A DNA stretch of 64,000 nt from NCBI GenBank assembly GCA_964423205.1, contig CAYRDX010000009.1, positions 21,958 through 85,957 on the forward strand, read 5' to 3'. Both the position numbers and the translations under genes were made by a program. The stretch is from UBA6168 sp964423205 (GTDB taxonomy: Bacteria > Bacteroidota > Bacteroidia > Chitinophagales > Saprospiraceae). The notes under the pieces were generated by a model. It was not told the origin of the DNA. It did not search any database and saw only the letters and a list, made by a program, of their open reading frames with translations. Positions 47,145 through 54,603 of the stretch are shown here, in pieces (position 1 is the stretch's first letter; the number at the start of each line of letters is the position of its first letter).

Positions 47145-49376
47145 CTATTTATAGCCTAATTGCGACTTTAAGGCTTGGTATGTTGCATTGTTAGGGTTGA
47201 GTTTCAAAAGTTTTTCGCTTACTTTTCGAGCCTCCGAATTTCTGTTGTTTTGAGCCAACAAAACGGCAAGAGCATATAAATTCACCTCGGAGTTGGGGTC
47301 TATGAGCAAGGCATTCTTATATGTTGATTCCGCTTCTTTTACCTTTCCCATTTTTTGCAAAACCAATCCCCAGTTGTAGTAGTGACGCGGATTTTTTGAA
47401 ATAATCGCCGCCTTTTCCAGGTTTTTTGCTGCCTCCGGCAATTTATTGCGTTCGGCAAGTAACAATCCCAACCAGAAATAAGCATCCCCGTATTGGGGCT
47501 GCAATTCAATCACCTTTTCAAAACCCTTTTCTGCAGCGTCCAATTGCCCGGAATTGTAACGCAGGTTTGCTAACAGCAGGTGCCCCTGCGCCAGATAGGG
47601 GTCTTGTCGCAGAGCTTCCAGAAATGCCTTTTCAGCCGCCTGCGTATTGCCTTTTTTGAGAAAATACTGCCCTTTCAGCAATTGACCCGTCGGAAAATCG
47701 GCCTGCATTTTCAATACCGTTTCAAACTCTTTGGAAGCAGACTGGAAAGCCTTTTTCTCCTTTTCCGGTAGAGCAGTCAGCGGCATATCAGCAAGCATGT
47801 AAGCAGCCTGAGCTCTGACGGACCGCACCGAATCCGACAGCATGGGAATAAGATGCTGCTGCCTTTCCTGCAAGGAGAAATTGCCCATGGAATTGACGGC
47901 GTAATACCGCACAACCGGACTTTTGCTTCGCAATGCTTCCAGTATCCTTTGATGCGTCAAGGGCGAGGGAATGTCACCAAAAATATTCATAATCGTAGCC
48001 TGCACAATTTCAGGCTGTGCCGTATCACCTATCATAGAGGCCAGTTTAGGCAAAGCCGACATATCGCCGGAACGCATCGCCACCAGTGCATCTGAAAAAT
48101 GGGGCTTGCGCTGCGGGCCGTACCATTTTCGCACAGCCTCTGCCGACCATTTGTAAGATTTGTCCGTATGGCAATCGTTGCAGGCATTAGTCGTCCCGTA
48201 TTTTTCGCTTTGGTCGGGTCGTGGCACCCGGAAACTGTGGTCTCTTCGGAAATCATTGCCCATGTACACACGGCCCGGCATATGGCAATTCACGCAAAGC
48301 CCGCCTTCTTTGTCCATTTTATGAAATGTGTGCAATGAGGTATCGTACTTTTTGGGGTCGTGGCAGGACTGGCATAAGCCATTGCCATCGACGCGTAACT
48401 TCATGCTGTGTGCATTGTGGCATTGGGTGCACATCACGCCATTGCGGTACATTTTGCTCTGCAAAAAAGATGAATAATCGAAAACCTCACCCAGTATCTG
48501 ACCGTCGGCCTGATACAATTCCGGTCTTAGAATTTCCGGCACATAGTGGTCCATGAACACTCCGCTGTGGTCGTAAACCTCCGATACCTGGCTGCGGTGT
48601 GAGTGGCAGCGGGCGCAGAGCTCCACCTGTTTTTTGCCCATGTCCTGCAGGGTCATGTACATGTAAGAGCCTTTAACCTTGCGACCTTTCTTATAAGCCT
48701 TTGAATCGATGTAGTCGTTGTGTTTTTTACCCGGGCCATGGCAGGACTGGCAGGCTACATTGACAAAAGCGTATTTGGTGTTGAAATTACCGCTTTCCTC
48801 CTGGTAGTTTTTCCGGACATAAGTGCTGTGGCAATCGGAGCACATGGTATTCCAGTTCATGCTGCCTTTGGTCCAGTGCATCCAGTCATCCGGCTTGAAG
48901 CGTTGACCGGGCTGCAGGTCGAACCACTGCTTTTTTTCGGAATCCCAAGCGGTAAGCAGGCATTGCAGTTTACCTCCGGGAAGTGCGGTAATGTATTGTT
49001 GTAACGGGGTGAATCCAAAGGTGTAGAGCACCTCAAACTCTGCCTGCTGCCCATCAGGCCCTTCCGTACTGACGAAGAATTTTCCGTCTTTTTTGTAAAA
49101 CCAGGTCTGTTCACCATCGCTTTCGAAAACCGCATTATTGAAATCTCCCAAAACCGATTCCTCCGTAGCGACCTGCATGGCCAAATCGTGGTGTGAACCC
49201 TTCCAGTCTTTGTAGGCCTGTTCATGGCAGGAGTAACAGGTCTTTTCATCGACATATCCGGCTTTTCTGGCTTCTGCGTCTGCTACAGAATCTGCTGGAC
49301 TGCAATGCGAAAAACTGCCTGTGATGAAGCCTGCAAAGAACAGCACGAAAGTGAATAGTAGTATGGACAGTCTCAT
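47145..49376 (-). CDS. Octaheme cytochrome c with HEAT and TPR domains
   Basis: 743 residues from ATG 49376. ATG 49388 adds four residues and is equally possible. After a signal peptide, eight CxxCH heme-binding motifs lie between residues ~47 and ~410: CYSCH, CSDCH, CQSCH, CARCH, CTQCH, CQSCH, CVNCH and CNDCH. The WKGSHHDLAM and MHWTKGSMNWN context resembles periplasmic multiheme cytochromes of the cytochrome c554 / NrfA-like superfamily. HEAT-like repeats (~430-545) and TPR repeats (~565-740) follow. It is an envelope electron carrier fused to a protein-binding scaffold. Redox partners are unknown. Confidence 0.9.
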   Translation of the reverse strand: MRLSILLFTFVLFFAGFITGSFSHCSPADSVADAEARKAGYVDEKTCYSCHEQAYKDWKGSHHDLAMQVATEESVLGDFNNAVFESDGEQTWFYKKDGKFFVSTEGPDGQQAEFEVLYTFGFTPLQQYITALPGGKLQCLLTAWDSEKKQWFDLQPGQRFKPDDWMHWTKGSMNWNTMCSDCHSTYVRKNYQEESGNFNTKYAFVNVACQSCHGPGKKHNDYIDSKAYKKGRKVKGSYMYMTLQDMGKKQVELCARCHSHRSQVSEVYDHSGVFMDHYVPEILRPELYQADGQILGEVFDYSSFLQSKMYRNGVMCTQCHNAHSMKLRVDGNGLCQSCHDPKKYDTSLHTFHKMDKEGGLCVNCHMPGRVYMGNDFRRDHSFRVPRPDQSEKYGTTNACNDCHTDKSYKWSAEAVRKWYGPQRKPHFSDALVAMRSGDMSALPKLASMIGDTAQPEIVQATIMNIFGDIPSPLTHQRILEALRSKSPVVRYYAVNSMGNFSLQERQQHLIPMLSDSVRSVRAQAAYMLADMPLTALPEKEKKAFQSASKEFETVLKMQADFPTGQLLKGQYFLKKGNTQAAEKAFLEALRQDPYLAQGHLLLANLRYNSGQLDAAEKGFEKVIELQPQYGDAYFWLGLLLAERNKLPEAAKNLEKAAIISKNPRHYYNWGLVLQKMGKVKEAESTYKNALLIDPNSEVNLYALAVLLAQNNRNSEARKVSEKLLKLNPNNATYQALKSQLGYK

Positions 49377-49388
49377 TTTAGCAGGCAT

Positions 49389-49687
49389 AGTTCCCGGTTT
49401 GGATGCTGGTTTTACTCAAAAGCGAAAGATAAGGTGCCAGTCTTAGGATTACTAAGCTTTTTAAGATTAGTAATCCTGTAAAGGCTCCAAGGCAAGTGAC
49501 CGGGTGACTCCTATAGTTACCCAGTCACTCGCCTCTTAAAATATGCCTTTTCTCCACGAAACTCCGTGTTTTTCTCTGCGCCACTCTGTATCAGAAAAAG
49601 TTACACGAAGAGGGTTACAGTGAATCGTCTGTGCATGTGCTCAACAAGAAATTAGGGAAAAGTATTCAAACCGGGAAAGGTTAATAC
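49389..49687. repeat. Intergenic hairpins
   Basis: Perfect 10-bp hairpin aggattacta / tagtaatcct (49446-49477) and a second, imperfect one with agtgaccgggtgact / agttacccagtcact (49495-49530). The second is related to the hairpin at 44221-44253. CTCCGTG/CTCTGCG repeat sequence follows to ~49620. No gene is seen. Confidence 0.65.
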
Positions 49688-49984
49688 TTACCCCCCCCCA
49701 TTCAGTAGCTCTTTCAGCATCGCTTTGAGGAAATTAACTTCCCTTTCCAGGTTTTCCAATCTTACTTTGTCGTTTGCTGTGGCTTCTTCTTCCTGGCTTA
49801 TCATTTTTTCTATGGAAGTGTCCAAAGCCCCGGCTAATTGTCCCAATTTTTCCATGCTTAGCCGTGTTTCCCCTCGCTCTATTTTACAATAGGCATTTTG
49901 GGAGATGTTAAGCTTAAGTGCCATGTACTGTTGTGAATAGCCTTTTTCCTGACGCAGTTTGCGAATTTTCTCGGTAACGTCCAT
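49688..49984 (-). CDS. XRE family transcriptional regulator, copy 1
   Basis: 98 residues from ATG 49984 (MDVTEKIRKLRQEKG). The start at 50014 adds ten less typical residues. The N-terminal helix-turn-helix is complete: YSQQYMALKLNISQNAYCKIERG. A linker and a C-terminal coiled coil follow (VRLENLEREVNFLKAMLKELL), probably for dimerisation. The gene ends N-G-G-G-stop, where nine consecutive G (C on the plus strand, 49691-49699) run directly into TAA. It is divergent from the lipoprotein at 50417. It is nearly identical to the regulator at 52867. Confidence 0.9.
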   Translation of the reverse strand: MDVTEKIRKLRQEKGYSQQYMALKLNISQNAYCKIERGETRLSMEKLGQLAGALDTSIEKMISQEEEATANDKVRLENLEREVNFLKAMLKELLNGGG

Positions 49985-50028
49985 GATTGAAAAATTTGAG
50001 GTTATGATTAACAACTGCAGGTTTTAAA

Positions 50029-50054
50029 TTATAGTCTCAGGCTATAATTTATAG
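50029..50054. promoter_or_regulatory. Candidate operator of the XRE regulator (copy 1)
   Basis: Three half-sites in alternating orientation: ttatag (50029-50034), ctataa (50042-50047), ttatag (50049-50054). They form one palindrome with a 7-bp spacer and one with a 1-bp spacer. It lies 45 bp upstream of the regulator start and is preserved in copy 2, which suggests autoregulation. Confidence 0.65.
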
Positions 50055-50347
50055 CCAAAAGTTGTTGTGAAAATTTACAAATCGCCATAATCTTGTGTTG
50101 CCAGAGCGCTCAATAGCAAAACAAAGACTAAAACATCTCCAAAGAATAGACGTGACTTCAAAGATAGATGAGTTGTGGAGAAATACAATTTTTAGAAAGA
50201 TTATTTGTGTTGGTTGATTGCACTGGTGGGGAATTGAGTTTTTTTAGCCATTGGTAAAAAGTTGTAAAAACAATTGTGCTGTTCCTACTGTGTACATATT
50301 AGGTTTATAAAATCGCTTTTTATTAATCGAGAGGGTGATTTGGTTTT

Positions 50348-50379
50348 TTATAGGTTAACCTGTTTTTTTTAACCTATAA
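50348..50379. promoter_or_regulatory. Inverted repeat upstream of the tail-lipoprotein gene, same half-sites
   Basis: ttataggtt (50348-50356) and aacctataa (50371-50379). The outer hexamers ttatag/ctataa are the half-sites of the XRE operator. The repeat lies 38 bp before ATG 50417, a good place for control of that gene by the divergent regulator. Confidence 0.55.
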
Positions 50380-50416
50380 TCATACAAAATTAACGCTCCT
50401 AAAACTTTCATGAATT

Positions 50417-51097
50417 ATGAAAACATCAATGCGACTTATTGTATTCATGCTTATTTGCAATGCTTCGTTATTTATTTCATGTAAAACAGATATCCTTGAC
50501 GAGGTCCAACAGCGGAATCAACTAAATGCTTTTGCATCAAGGAAGTCATTTGTTTCTTTGCCTCCGGAAGTACAAAAACAACTTTGGATTAAAAAACTTG
50601 AAACTTATTTTGAGCTTGAGCTTAGCCTTGATCAAAAAAACATCCTGCGAAGAATTGTAACGGATTTGAAAAGCATGAAAAGCGGTCAGTTTTTATTGAC
50701 TGAAAATCTCCGAAAGAATGCCATCGCAATGGCAGAGATAACCCCACAAGTGGATTTTTTAAATTTATTCTGTGAGGGCGTAACAGTAGCTTTACCTGTA
50801 TTACAAAAGACTGGAGATCCGTGTACAATTTGTATTTATGACTTGGAAAATGCTGTGTTACAAAAAAGCAATGCCGATTCTAATTTGACATTTCGTTACT
50901 TAGCACCTGATTGTGATTGTAAATGGAGTTGTCAGCAGCAAGAAGACAACATGTTATGTCCAGGAGGTCAATGGGCTGTCACGGTTTCAACTTGTCAAAA
51001 TGGACAAACCGATGATTGTTGTAATCGAACGCCTAGTGGATGTGGATTTTTTGGAATTTTTTCATGTACACGTCTTGTGATGTGCGATGAGTTTTAA
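50417..51097 (+). CDS. Fulvocin-C-like lipoprotein with cysteine-rich C-terminal tail
   Basis: 226 residues. The lipoprotein signal ends ASLFISC (Cys22). Residues 45-120 are helical (LPPEVQKQLWIKKLETYF, then AMAEITPQVDFLN). The tail, residues 166-226, has ten Cys (CDCKWSC near its start, DDCCNRTPSGCGFFGIFSC near its end). The TPSGCG..G..SC segment matches the end of fulvocin C, a Myxococcus peptide bacteriocin with several disulfides, and the protein fits the Bacteroidota family annotated as fulvocin-C-related. The tail may be released as a toxin, but an attached surface role is also possible. The neighbours are a divergent XRE regulator and a membrane thioredoxin downstream. Confidence 0.75.
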   Translation: MKTSMRLIVFMLICNASLFISCKTDILDEVQQRNQLNAFASRKSFVSLPPEVQKQLWIKKLETYFELELSLDQKNILRRIVTDLKSMKSGQFLLTENLRKNAIAMAEITPQVDFLNLFCEGVTVALPVLQKTGDPCTICIYDLENAVLQKSNADSNLTFRYLAPDCDCKWSCQQQEDNMLCPGGQWAVTVSTCQNGQTDDCCNRTPSGCGFFGIFSCTRLVMCDEF

Positions 51098-51242
51098 ATA
51101 TAATGAGCCGCACATTAATAAGCAGGGCAGTAATTTCTATTAATCCAATTTGGGATTTAGAAAGAAAAACTACATAAAAGAACTGTAGTGTAAGAATGGC
51201 ATAGTATGCCAATGACGCAACCCTTATATAACTTGACAATAA

Positions 51243-52196
51243 ATGAAAAGAAAAATCATCTTCCTCCTATATGGATTTGTCTTAATCAACATTTGGAGTC
51301 TTTGCTTTAAAGAGGGGTATCTACGATCCAATGAATTCACTTACGGGCTCGGATTGTCATTTACTTTCTTAAGCTCCTATTTCATACAAAAGGAGTATGA
51401 TTTTCAGTTAAGTTATACAGACAAATTCTGCTTGATTATCCTCCCTATACTGTACCTGATTACGGAATACATTGTCGTTATCATTCCAGGATTATCGAAG
51501 GGTCATTACCACCCGTTTTTCTTTTTATTTTATGCTCATTTTATTAACCCCATAAACATAGCCTTCCTGGTTCTCGTGTTGAGTATGACTGTAATGAAAG
51601 ACCTATCAAGGCATATCAATCTGTTTATATTCATTTACCTGACAATAATCTATTCTTACTTCTTTTACAAGGAAGGAAGACCATTCCAGCTATCTTCCAC
51701 TTTGGATAATTTTGGCTCAGACGTCCCCCAGGAAAACACTCCTCCGGATACAGAAATTGCAGAAATAGGCAACACCATAAATCTGACTGACTTTTCTTTC
51801 ATCAATCCAAATCTCGATACGATAAGATTAGAGAAACCTCTAAAAGGATTTATACTTCTCGAAACTTGGAACGAAACCTGTTTTCCGTGTATCAGGGCCA
51901 TGAAAGAACTTCCGGAATTTTATAAAACTATGAGTGACAGGCTGGAGGTGTATTATGTGTATGAAGACAATAGAGAACAGGTCAGAAGGAAGTTCGACAA
52001 GATTTTCAATTTCAAACCCGTGCCTTTCAAGGCAAATATCCTTATCGACATAAATCAGGAACTGTATAATGCTCTTGGAATGAACGGGTTCCCTTATTTC
52101 CTACTATTTGACTCACAAGGCAGTTTAATTTATAAAATTGAAGGGTACACAGGCAAGGATAACATAAGTAAGGAAATACTTGAACACATTCAATAG
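51243..52196 (+). CDS. Membrane-bound TlpA-like thioredoxin
   Basis: 317 residues. The N-terminal ~145 residues carry about five hydrophobic segments (MKRKIIFLLYGFVLINIWSL, FCLIILPILYLITEYIVVII and so on). A linker leads to a thioredoxin-fold domain (~175-317). Its active site is ETWNETCFPCIRAMKEL with Cys213 and Cys216, and the cis-Pro motif is MNGFPYFLLFDSQG. It resembles TlpA/ResA disulfide reductases but with a multi-pass anchor instead of one. Placed 145 bp after the ten-Cys lipoprotein, it may form or correct that protein's disulfides. This is inference. DNA immediately after the stop is transposase debris. Confidence 0.82.
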   Translation: MKRKIIFLLYGFVLINIWSLCFKEGYLRSNEFTYGLGLSFTFLSSYFIQKEYDFQLSYTDKFCLIILPILYLITEYIVVIIPGLSKGHYHPFFFLFYAHFINPINIAFLVLVLSMTVMKDLSRHINLFIFIYLTIIYSYFFYKEGRPFQLSSTLDNFGSDVPQENTPPDTEIAEIGNTINLTDFSFINPNLDTIRLEKPLKGFILLETWNETCFPCIRAMKELPEFYKTMSDRLEVYYVYEDNREQVRRKFDKIFNFKPVPFKANILIDINQELYNALGMNGFPYFLLFDSQGSLIYKIEGYTGKDNISKEILEHIQ

Positions 52197-52413
52197 TCTC
52201 CTGGCGGGGGTCGTAGTGCTTGCCGCTGTGGGCTGCCTGTGGAAACGCCTGCAAGGGCGGCATGCCGTCCATCATTCTGCAAGGGATATGGTGGTTGAGC
52301 ATCCACCGGAGCTGCTGAGAGAAGGCGAAAAGAGCCTCCTGGTTTTCGTGGGCACGCCCCGAACAGGTTTGCCGGTGCATGGTCTGGTGCTCCTGCTGCT
52401 GCCGGTGTTCCAC
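52197..52413 (-). pseudogene. Transposase C-terminal fragment
   Basis: On the minus strand, in frame with the sulfatase fragment, the translation reads HRQTCSGRAHENQEALF, FSQQLRWMLNHHIPCRM and PPLQAFPQAAHSGKHY. This resembles the C-terminal region of DDE integrase-type transposases (IS481-like, as far as memory allows). It begins at the TlpA stop codon (52196) and ends abruptly at ~52414, where the sulfatase sequence begins. No terminal inverted repeats are visible. It marks an old mobile-element insertion and deletion. Confidence 0.6.
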
Positions 52414-52779
52414 CCGCTGGCCCTCGAGGTTGGGTTCATACACAGCTTTTGCATAGTTCCAGACTTCACCCCGCTCACCGGCTTCATCGTTGCCGCGGAT
52501 GTAGGCGTGTCCACTGTGTAGGCCCGTCATCAGAATATAACGTGCGGGTGCACAAACCGGCGCGCCGGTGTAGTGCTGTGTGAAACGCGTACCCGTTACT
52601 GCAAGCCTGTCGATGTTGGGTGTCTGAATTTTATCCTGTCCGTAGACACCCACTTCGCCATAACCCAGGTCATCGGCGAGGATGTAAATGATGTTGGGTT
52701 TTGAAGAGGAACGTTCCTGGGCCAAAGCATCAGGAAAGATGGCCGGGAAAATTGTGAACAGTAATAGTAAGCGAATCAT
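52414..52779 (-). pseudogene. Sulfatase N-terminal fragment
   Basis: From ATG 52779 there is a signal peptide (MIRLLLLFTIFPAIFPDALAQ). It is followed by the start of an arylsulfatase: KPNIIYILADDLGYGEVGVYG (metal ligands), TPNIDRLAVTGTRFTQHY and GAPVCAPARYILMTGLHSGH. The CAPAR motif is the formylglycine site. Homology stops at NLEGQ and continues in frame into transposase-like residues. Only ~120 of the usual ~480 residues remain, so the enzyme is not functional. A second, smaller piece of related sulfatase DNA lies at 54464-54528. Confidence 0.85.
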
Positions 52780-52866
52780 AATCACGAGTGTGGTGCCCAC
52801 AAATATGGCTTTTCTCTGCGAAACTCTGGGTATGCTCTTCGAAACTCAGTGTAATAAAAAGATACA

Positions 52867-53208
52867 CTAAGAGATTAGGGAAAAGAATTCAAACCGGGAA
52901 AGGTTAATATTTACCCCCCCCCCGCTCAGTAGTTCTTTAAGCATCGCTTTGAGGAAATTGACTTCCCTTTCCAGATTTTCCAGCCTTACTTTGTCGTTTG
53001 CTGTGGCTTCTTCTTCCTGGCTTATCATTTTTTCAATGGAAGTGTCCAAAGCCCCGGCTAATTGTCCCAATTTTTCCATGCTTAGCCGTGTTTCCCCTCG
53101 CTCTATTTTACAATAGGCATTTTGGGAGATGTTAAGCTTAAGTGCCATGTACTGTTGTGAATAGCCTTTTTCCTGACGCAGTTTGCGAATTTTCTCGGTA
53201 ACGTCCAT
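52867..53208 (-). CDS. XRE family transcriptional regulator, copy 2 (extended C-terminus)
   Basis: 113 residues from ATG 53208. The first ~94 residues match copy 1 at 49688, including the whole helix-turn-helix and coiled coil. The poly-G tract near the 3' end has ten G here (plus-strand C at 52914-52923) against nine in copy 1. The frame therefore misses the TAA and continues for 15 more residues (VNINLSRFEFFSLIS). It is divergent from the lipoprotein at 53530. Both proteins should recognise the same operator. Confidence 0.88.
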   Translation of the reverse strand: MDVTEKIRKLRQEKGYSQQYMALKLNISQNAYCKIERGETRLSMEKLGQLAGALDTSIEKMISQEEEATANDKVRLENLEREVNFLKAMLKELLSGGGVNINLSRFEFFSLIS

Positions 53209-53434
53209 GATTGAAAAATTTGAGGTTATGATTAACAACTGCAGGTTTTAAATTATAGTCTCAGGCTATAATTTATAGCCAAAAGTTGTTGTGAAAATTT
53301 ACAAATCGCCATAATCTTGTGTTGCCAGAGCGCTCAATAGCAAAACAAAGACTAAAACATCTCCAAAGAATAGACGTGACTTCAAAGATAGATGAGTTGT
53401 GGAGAAATTCAATTTTTAGTAAGATTATTTGTGT
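52874..53434. repeat. 560-bp duplicated block, copy 2
   Basis: Direct repeat of 49651-50210, one base longer because of an extra C in the poly-C tract. It contains the second XRE regulator and the same upstream DNA. After 53434 the two copies diverge completely, just ~95 bp before the lipoprotein gene at 53530. Confidence 0.9.
53253..53278. promoter_or_regulatory. Candidate operator of the XRE regulator (copy 2)
   Basis: Identical to the site at 50029-50054: ttatag, 7-bp spacer, ctataa, 1 bp, ttatag. It lies 45 bp upstream of the regulator start. Confidence 0.65.
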
Positions 53435-53529
53435 GGGTGATGTCTCTGTATAAGCGGTCAGTCTAGGTAGTTGGAATTCATAAATAAATAATTCTGGGAC
53501 AAATATCTCTAATACTAAAAATTTCATCT

Positions 53530-54042
53530 ATGAAAAAGATCTTCATCTTTCTGATAATAATCAGCCCAATTATTTTCTCTTGCAATAAAGATGATTCTCA
53601 GGATGATTCATTAGAAGCTTTTATAAACGATCCATCTGTTCAAATGATTGCCTCCACTAGAGCAGTACTTGCGAAAAGAAATATTGGTGTATTGGATCAA
53701 GAAATCATTAGAAATATTAATATTGTTGCGAGTCATTCAAAACTTCTCATCAAGAAATACAAAAGGGAAAGGGTGGAGGGTTGGTTGGTACAATTAATCG
53801 AAAATGACCGGAAAAGTGAAAAAAGTGATTTAGTATCTGAAATAGCATTGAGAGGGGATAAATGTAATAGAGATGCTGATGGTAGCATAAACATGGAAGA
53901 ATGCAATTTTTGGGAATATTTACTGGTAATGGTTAAATCTGCATTAACCTGTGATCAGCCTGGTCCTGAACAAATAACGTTTCCAGGTTTACTTGAAGAC
54001 TATTTCACTTGCGTTCAAGGTGTTGTTTGTAAAACTTGTTAA
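53530..54042 (+). CDS. Lipoprotein with C-terminal cysteine tail (second module)
   Basis: 170 residues. The lipoprotein signal is MKKIFIFLIIISPIIFSC (Cys18), followed by an acidic linker (NKDDSQDDS). The middle is helical without Cys. Six Cys occur between 112 and 170, ending FTCVQGVVCKTC at the C-terminus. There is no clear sequence match to the fulvocin-like tail at 50417, but plan, size and context (divergent XRE copy, small membrane protein directly downstream) are alike. A segment DRDADGSINMEE-like (here NRDADGSINMEE) recalls a calcium loop. Function unknown. Confidence 0.72.
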   Translation: MKKIFIFLIIISPIIFSCNKDDSQDDSLEAFINDPSVQMIASTRAVLAKRNIGVLDQEIIRNINIVASHSKLLIKKYKRERVEGWLVQLIENDRKSEKSDLVSEIALRGDKCNRDADGSINMEECNFWEYLLVMVKSALTCDQPGPEQITFPGLLEDYFTCVQGVVCKTC

Positions 54043-54054
54043 ATCCATTGTAAC

Positions 54055-54201
54055 ATGAATTCAAGGAAAAAAATAATAATGGCCCTAATAGGTGTGCTCT
54101 TGGTGGCTATTATGATATTCTTTTATAAAGCACATAAGAACTTACAAGATATGGAGCAGCTTACCCCACAAGAATATATGGAGAAGAATAAGAATAAATA
54201 G
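54055..54201 (+). CDS. 48-residue single-pass membrane protein
   Basis: ATG 54055 to TAG 54199-54201. A basic N-terminus (MNSRKK) is followed by one hydrophobic segment (IIMALIGVLLVAIMIFFY) and a polar C-terminus (DMEQLTPQEYMEKNKNK). It begins 12 bp after the tail-lipoprotein stop, so the two are almost certainly co-transcribed. Size and position suit an immunity or accessory protein of a bacteriocin-like module, which remains a guess. The family is not recognised. Confidence 0.6.
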   Translation: MNSRKKIIMALIGVLLVAIMIFFYKAHKNLQDMEQLTPQEYMEKNKNK

Positions 54202-54289
54202 AAGAACTTTCCGCTTAAACCATGATTTGGTTTAACAGGGTCAGCTAAATGCTTCCAATACCCAAGCTGAAATTGTTAGCTCCAACTGG

Positions 54290-54424
54290 GTGAGTGCCGA
54301 ACATTATATAAATGATCGGGCAAGTAGAGTGATTTACGTTTTCATGGTTGTATGGGCCGCTTTATACATCTTCATCTTTTTCAGGGATAGGAAAAGGGGA
54401 TTATTGTACAGGCGGGCTGGATAG
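54290..54424 (+). pseudogene. Remnant of a membrane protein C-terminus
   Basis: A frame with GTG at 54290 encodes VSAEHYINDRASRVIYVF, a hydrophobic segment VVWAALYIFIFF, and the basic end RDRKRGLLYRRAG, stopping at 54422-54424. The topology is sensible, but the protein has only ~44 residues and no good start, and the frame is open a further ~45 bases upstream. I take it as the tail of a lost gene in this debris-rich spacer (54202-54603). Confidence 0.3.
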
Positions 54425-54463
54425 TACAGCTTTGGTTTGGATATGCTTCAAATTGCCCCGTAA

Positions 54464-54528
54464 CAAGTCTGTCGATGTTGGCGTCTGGATTTTCTCCTGA
54501 CTGTAAGCAAGCATTCACAGTATGGGTT
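54464..54528 (-). pseudogene. Small sulfatase-gene remnant
   Basis: ~65 bp similar to 52602-52666 of the sulfatase fragment. On the minus strand one frame reads GENPDANIDRL against DKIQTPNIDRL in the larger fragment. This indicates a second degraded copy of the same type of gene. Confidence 0.55.
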
Positions 54529-54603
54529 AAATACTTTGAAAGTGTTTCAAAAAGTAATTTATGCAGACAATTTTAAAATTCATTTTTAAATTTGTCGGCA
54601 TAA

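Larger units (their letters stand above)
49651..50210. repeat. 560-bp duplicated block, copy 1 (regulator plus operator)
   Basis: From attagggaaaag to gattatttgtgt this block is nearly identical to 52874-53434. It covers an entire XRE regulator gene on the minus strand and its upstream DNA. The copies lie ~3.2 kb apart in the same orientation. Differences are scattered, mainly at the 3' end of the regulator gene. Confidence 0.9.

Noticed and set aside
52197..52779. Functional 252-residue arylsulfatase
   Set aside because: Homology ends after ~120 residues and the remainder is transposase-like and antisense to the TlpA gene.
53273..53527. 84-residue minus-strand ORF upstream of the second XRE regulator
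   Set aside because: It lies largely in the regulatory DNA of the duplicated block and is not kept as a clean ORF in copy 1.
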